Assembly (NCBI GenBank): GCA_026929865.2
Contig: CM049396.1
Coordinates: 25,895,501-25,959,500 of the forward strand
DNA from: Hyperoplus lanceolatus
Lineage: Eukaryota > Chordata > Actinopteri > Uranoscopiformes > Ammodytidae
Length of the DNA stretch: 64,000 nt
Direction of reading: 5' to 3'
The notes under the pieces were generated by a model. That model made no database searches. It worked only from the letters and a program-made list of their open reading frames with translations, and was not told the DNA's origin. The position numbers were made by a program, and so were the translations under genes. This document shows, one piece after another, positions 55,538 through 64,000 of the stretch (positions are counted from its first letter, which is position 1; every line of letters begins with the position of its first letter).

Positions 55538-58342
55538 CCTGCAACCCAAAGACAGAGAGTATAAACATCAACTCTGCATGGCGTGTGTGTGTACGTGCGT
55601 GCGTGCGTGCGTGTGTGTGTGTGTGTGTGTGTGCCTCCCCTGGGTGGGCGTATAACCAGTTGTGTCTGCTTGGTCTATGGGAGAGGGGTACGTTGCGTAA
55701 CCTCTTCTAGACTACAAGTAGGGGTGTGAACGTTTACAAAAGTGTCTAACCGTGACGTCATTGTCCTCGTGCACCCACCGTATTGTAGGCGCGCGCGCAC
55801 ACACACATACGCTTTCGTTCGCCTGTAAACCTTTCTTTATATGTCCATGCTGTAAACACACAGTTGAATAACTACGCTCGTTTACACACCTCTTATAAAA
55901 AGTCCATGTAGCCTACACACACACACACACACACACGTTCGCATGTCATGTGTTCGCCGTCATTATCGCCCTTCATTAATTTCCTGATTAATATATCCTA
56001 TCGCTTTCTACATGTCCACGTTTATGCATATTGAACAGGTGTTATACAGTTCGGGCCACTTACGTAGTTCACGTCAACCGGGTAACTTTAATCTTTAGGT
56101 TATCTTTCATCGATCGTCCGAGGCTATGACTCGAGCCCGAGCACGAAGACTCCCCGTGTGTCGCCACACACACACACACACACACGCCGAGGGACAGACA
56201 GATTCGGAAGACTAGCTTTTATCCTCCCAATTAGTTTATTAGTGATGTAAAATCAATAAATGTGTCTACAGAACATATTTAAAAACTTTGAAAAAAAGAA
56301 AATTTTAACTTTGAAGAGAAAAAAAATAAAAACGGTTTTCGTTTATTGATTTTTCCTAAACGGTTATGATTTAGCCTACTAAACGGTTACACGTGTATAC
56401 GTGCACACCTCTAACTACAAGATCCCTCTAACCACAGTGCATAGGCTACATTGTAATAATAAGGAATGGATAGCTTCTAAATCACCACGCTCTCATATCC
56501 CTCCACACTCGTCTCTCCCTTTGTGTAAAGGCTAATGAGATGGGTGTTTACTATGCTGTGTTCAATAATGTTACAGCTCCTGTATTTTTATCAGAAGCTG
56601 CTGCTGCTGCTGCTGCTGATGCCAGGTCCAGGCTTCACACCCCCACACATTGTTTTGATCGTATCACCAGCGGATATTATTACAGATCGAATGCAATAAG
56701 CGCTTGAGAACAAAATTGTGCTCTTTGGTGCAGTTTTTCTTCTCTCAAACACAATTATTTTTTTTAATGTAGGCTATCTTGAGGGCAGCTAAAATGGGAA
56801 GAATAGAACAGAACAAAAAATAAGAGAGAAGGGCACAACCAGAATCCTAAACAGGGTCCTTTTCTGTGGGAAAGCCTCGGAGCACACAGCTAGAAGAGGC
56901 ATTACCATGCACTCATAATACAACCGTGAAAGACCAGTGGTAGTTGAGGTAATTCCTTTTGATTTGGAGTTTGAGTTGCATGGCAACTGCTGAGAGGTTA
57001 AGAGCAGTGTCACAAAAGGCAGAGCACTGGGGATTTAACCTTTACTTTGGCTTCCTCTCAACATACACACACAAGATATTTTGACAGAAATGCAGAAAGG
57101 GATGTCAAGGAATATCGCGATAAACATGCACTTGCATTATTTATCAATGTGTAAAGAGATGACTGCACAAGTTGCATGCTGTGCATATTATTGACTAGAA
57201 TTCAACCTCTATGCAAACCACATTCAAATAAATGTAAACATTAAAACAGGATAAGAATGTAAACATTATCAACATACCTGTCTACTTCAAAATACTAGCA
57301 GTAAGCAAAACAGAACACTTGTTTGGCATGAAAAACAAAACCTAATGTACAGTATTTTTAAAAGGCTACACAATGTAAAAAATAAAATGAACTCACATGT
57401 GTGGGAAAGCGATACTCCCTGTCCTCTTCTCACCTTTTCTCGCCGCTGGAAGAAAATCTGAGTTTTTCTAATAGCAGGAGCCAGGACCTATGCCTGCGTT
57501 TACATGAGACTAACTCCTCCCTCCTCTTTCTTCCATCCCCCTCTCAGATTTTTGCTGAATGTGACCATGCAGGGCGTGCACAAGAGGCCAAATTGCAACA
57601 CTCCAAACACAAACACATATTCACACACTCAGGGTTGACTATAAATGAGGGAGGAATTCTTACTTGGGATTAAAGGATTTCCTCAGATTAACTACAAGTG
57701 CCGATGCAACCAGTAATTATGGTAGTACCTAATTTACCTTTTAATTTAATTTTTTTACATTTTCTGTTGTACCTTTTTCTCCAAAAGCACCAAACAATTG
57801 TTTACTATTAAATAGATGCAACTCATTATAAACATAGCCTATAGAATGCCTTTTTATGAATGAGTCATAAGGGAAATCCTCTCGATTGACATTTCTGAGA
57901 TTTTGCTGTTTGAATAAGTCCATCTCAAACCTCCCACTAGTTTAACACTACCTTTTGAATACATTTGCAAAAACCACTTGAAGGCACGTTCCTCATGTAG
58001 TAGTCTTAAAAAAAATATCAAACCAAACACATTTTATGTCAGTTTATTGAAATTCAAAATCTGTATGATTGTGTGGAGGACAATCCTTCTCTTTTGTAAT
58101 TGCTGTGAATTAATTAGATATGATTGCCGTTAATATACTGTACTAAAGGACTAAGCGACCTAACCTGAAAAATATGCTCTAACTCAGGCTAGTAAATATT
58201 CTTTTAAAGCTGTGCTCATGATGCCAGCACCAGACTACTATACTGTACATCTGTCGGAGTCCAACGTCTTGTGCGATGTGTCCAAGCCTGCTCCTGGACA
58301 GGGAGTCCCCTTGGCTCTAAAACAAGACAGAGCTGCTATGTC
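55538..58342. other. interval between comt 5' side and srpk3 3' end
   Basis: Contains short GT and CA runs (55585-55632, 55918-55936, 56166-56184), a CTG run (56596-56618) and a possible comt noncoding exon starting at 57434 on the minus strand (donor gtgagaag preceded by CGGCGAGAAAAG). A minus-strand AATAAA at 58043-58048 fits srpk3 polyadenylation. No further gene was seen. Confidence 0.45.

Positions 58343-64000
<5,658 letters not shown>

Overview
This is a teleost fish nuclear genome window. The evidence is split vertebrate genes with consensus splice sites, introns full of fish-type hAT, Harbinger-like, P-like and TTAA elements, tRNA-headed SINEs, LINE tails and long CA/TG microsatellites. 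No operons, CRISPR arrays or functional RNA genes were seen. All exon models below were built by hand from splice sites, reading phase and remembered family sequences; no search was run.

Layout. (1) 1-7.9 kb, minus: 5' part of mst1r (RON receptor kinase), with one large Sema exon at 3830-5035 and a probable noncoding exon near 7.7 kb; the rest of the gene lies beyond the left edge. (2) 9279-20365, minus: complete mon1a in five coding exons, 519 codons, with introns packed with hAT elements. (3) 22078-25692, plus: complete traip in fifteen exons, 449 codons, divergent from mon1a. (4) 27562-47778, minus: complete grm6 (mGluR6) in ten coding exons, 900 codons; intron 8 holds a four-layer nest of DNA transposons. 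(5) 50357-55537, minus: complete comt in five coding exons, 264 codons, with one GC-AG intron. (6) 58343-64000, minus: 3' part of an SRPK3-like SR-protein kinase; its N-lobe lies beyond the right edge.

The genes do not form one pathway. They act in receptor tyrosine kinase signalling (mst1r), Rab7 activation in endosome maturation (mon1a), replication-coupled ubiquitination (traip), retinal ON-bipolar glutamate sensing (grm6), catechol methylation (comt) and SR-protein phosphorylation (srpk3). mst1r, mon1a and traip are also close together on human 3p21.31, so that part looks like conserved synteny; grm6, comt and srpk3 map elsewhere in human.

The most notable content is the transposon record. 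Five DNA-element insertions are closed by exact 8-bp target duplications (four hAT, one P-like), one lies 11 bp past a mon1a splice donor, and two copies of one hAT family sit in opposite orientation on either side of traip. I found no convincing undescribed multi-gene system. The less explained items are the nested P-like element with a THAP remnant, a long inverted repeat in comt intron 1, a perfect 60-bp palindrome, and a TIR element with a remnant acidic reading frame in the srpk3 locus.
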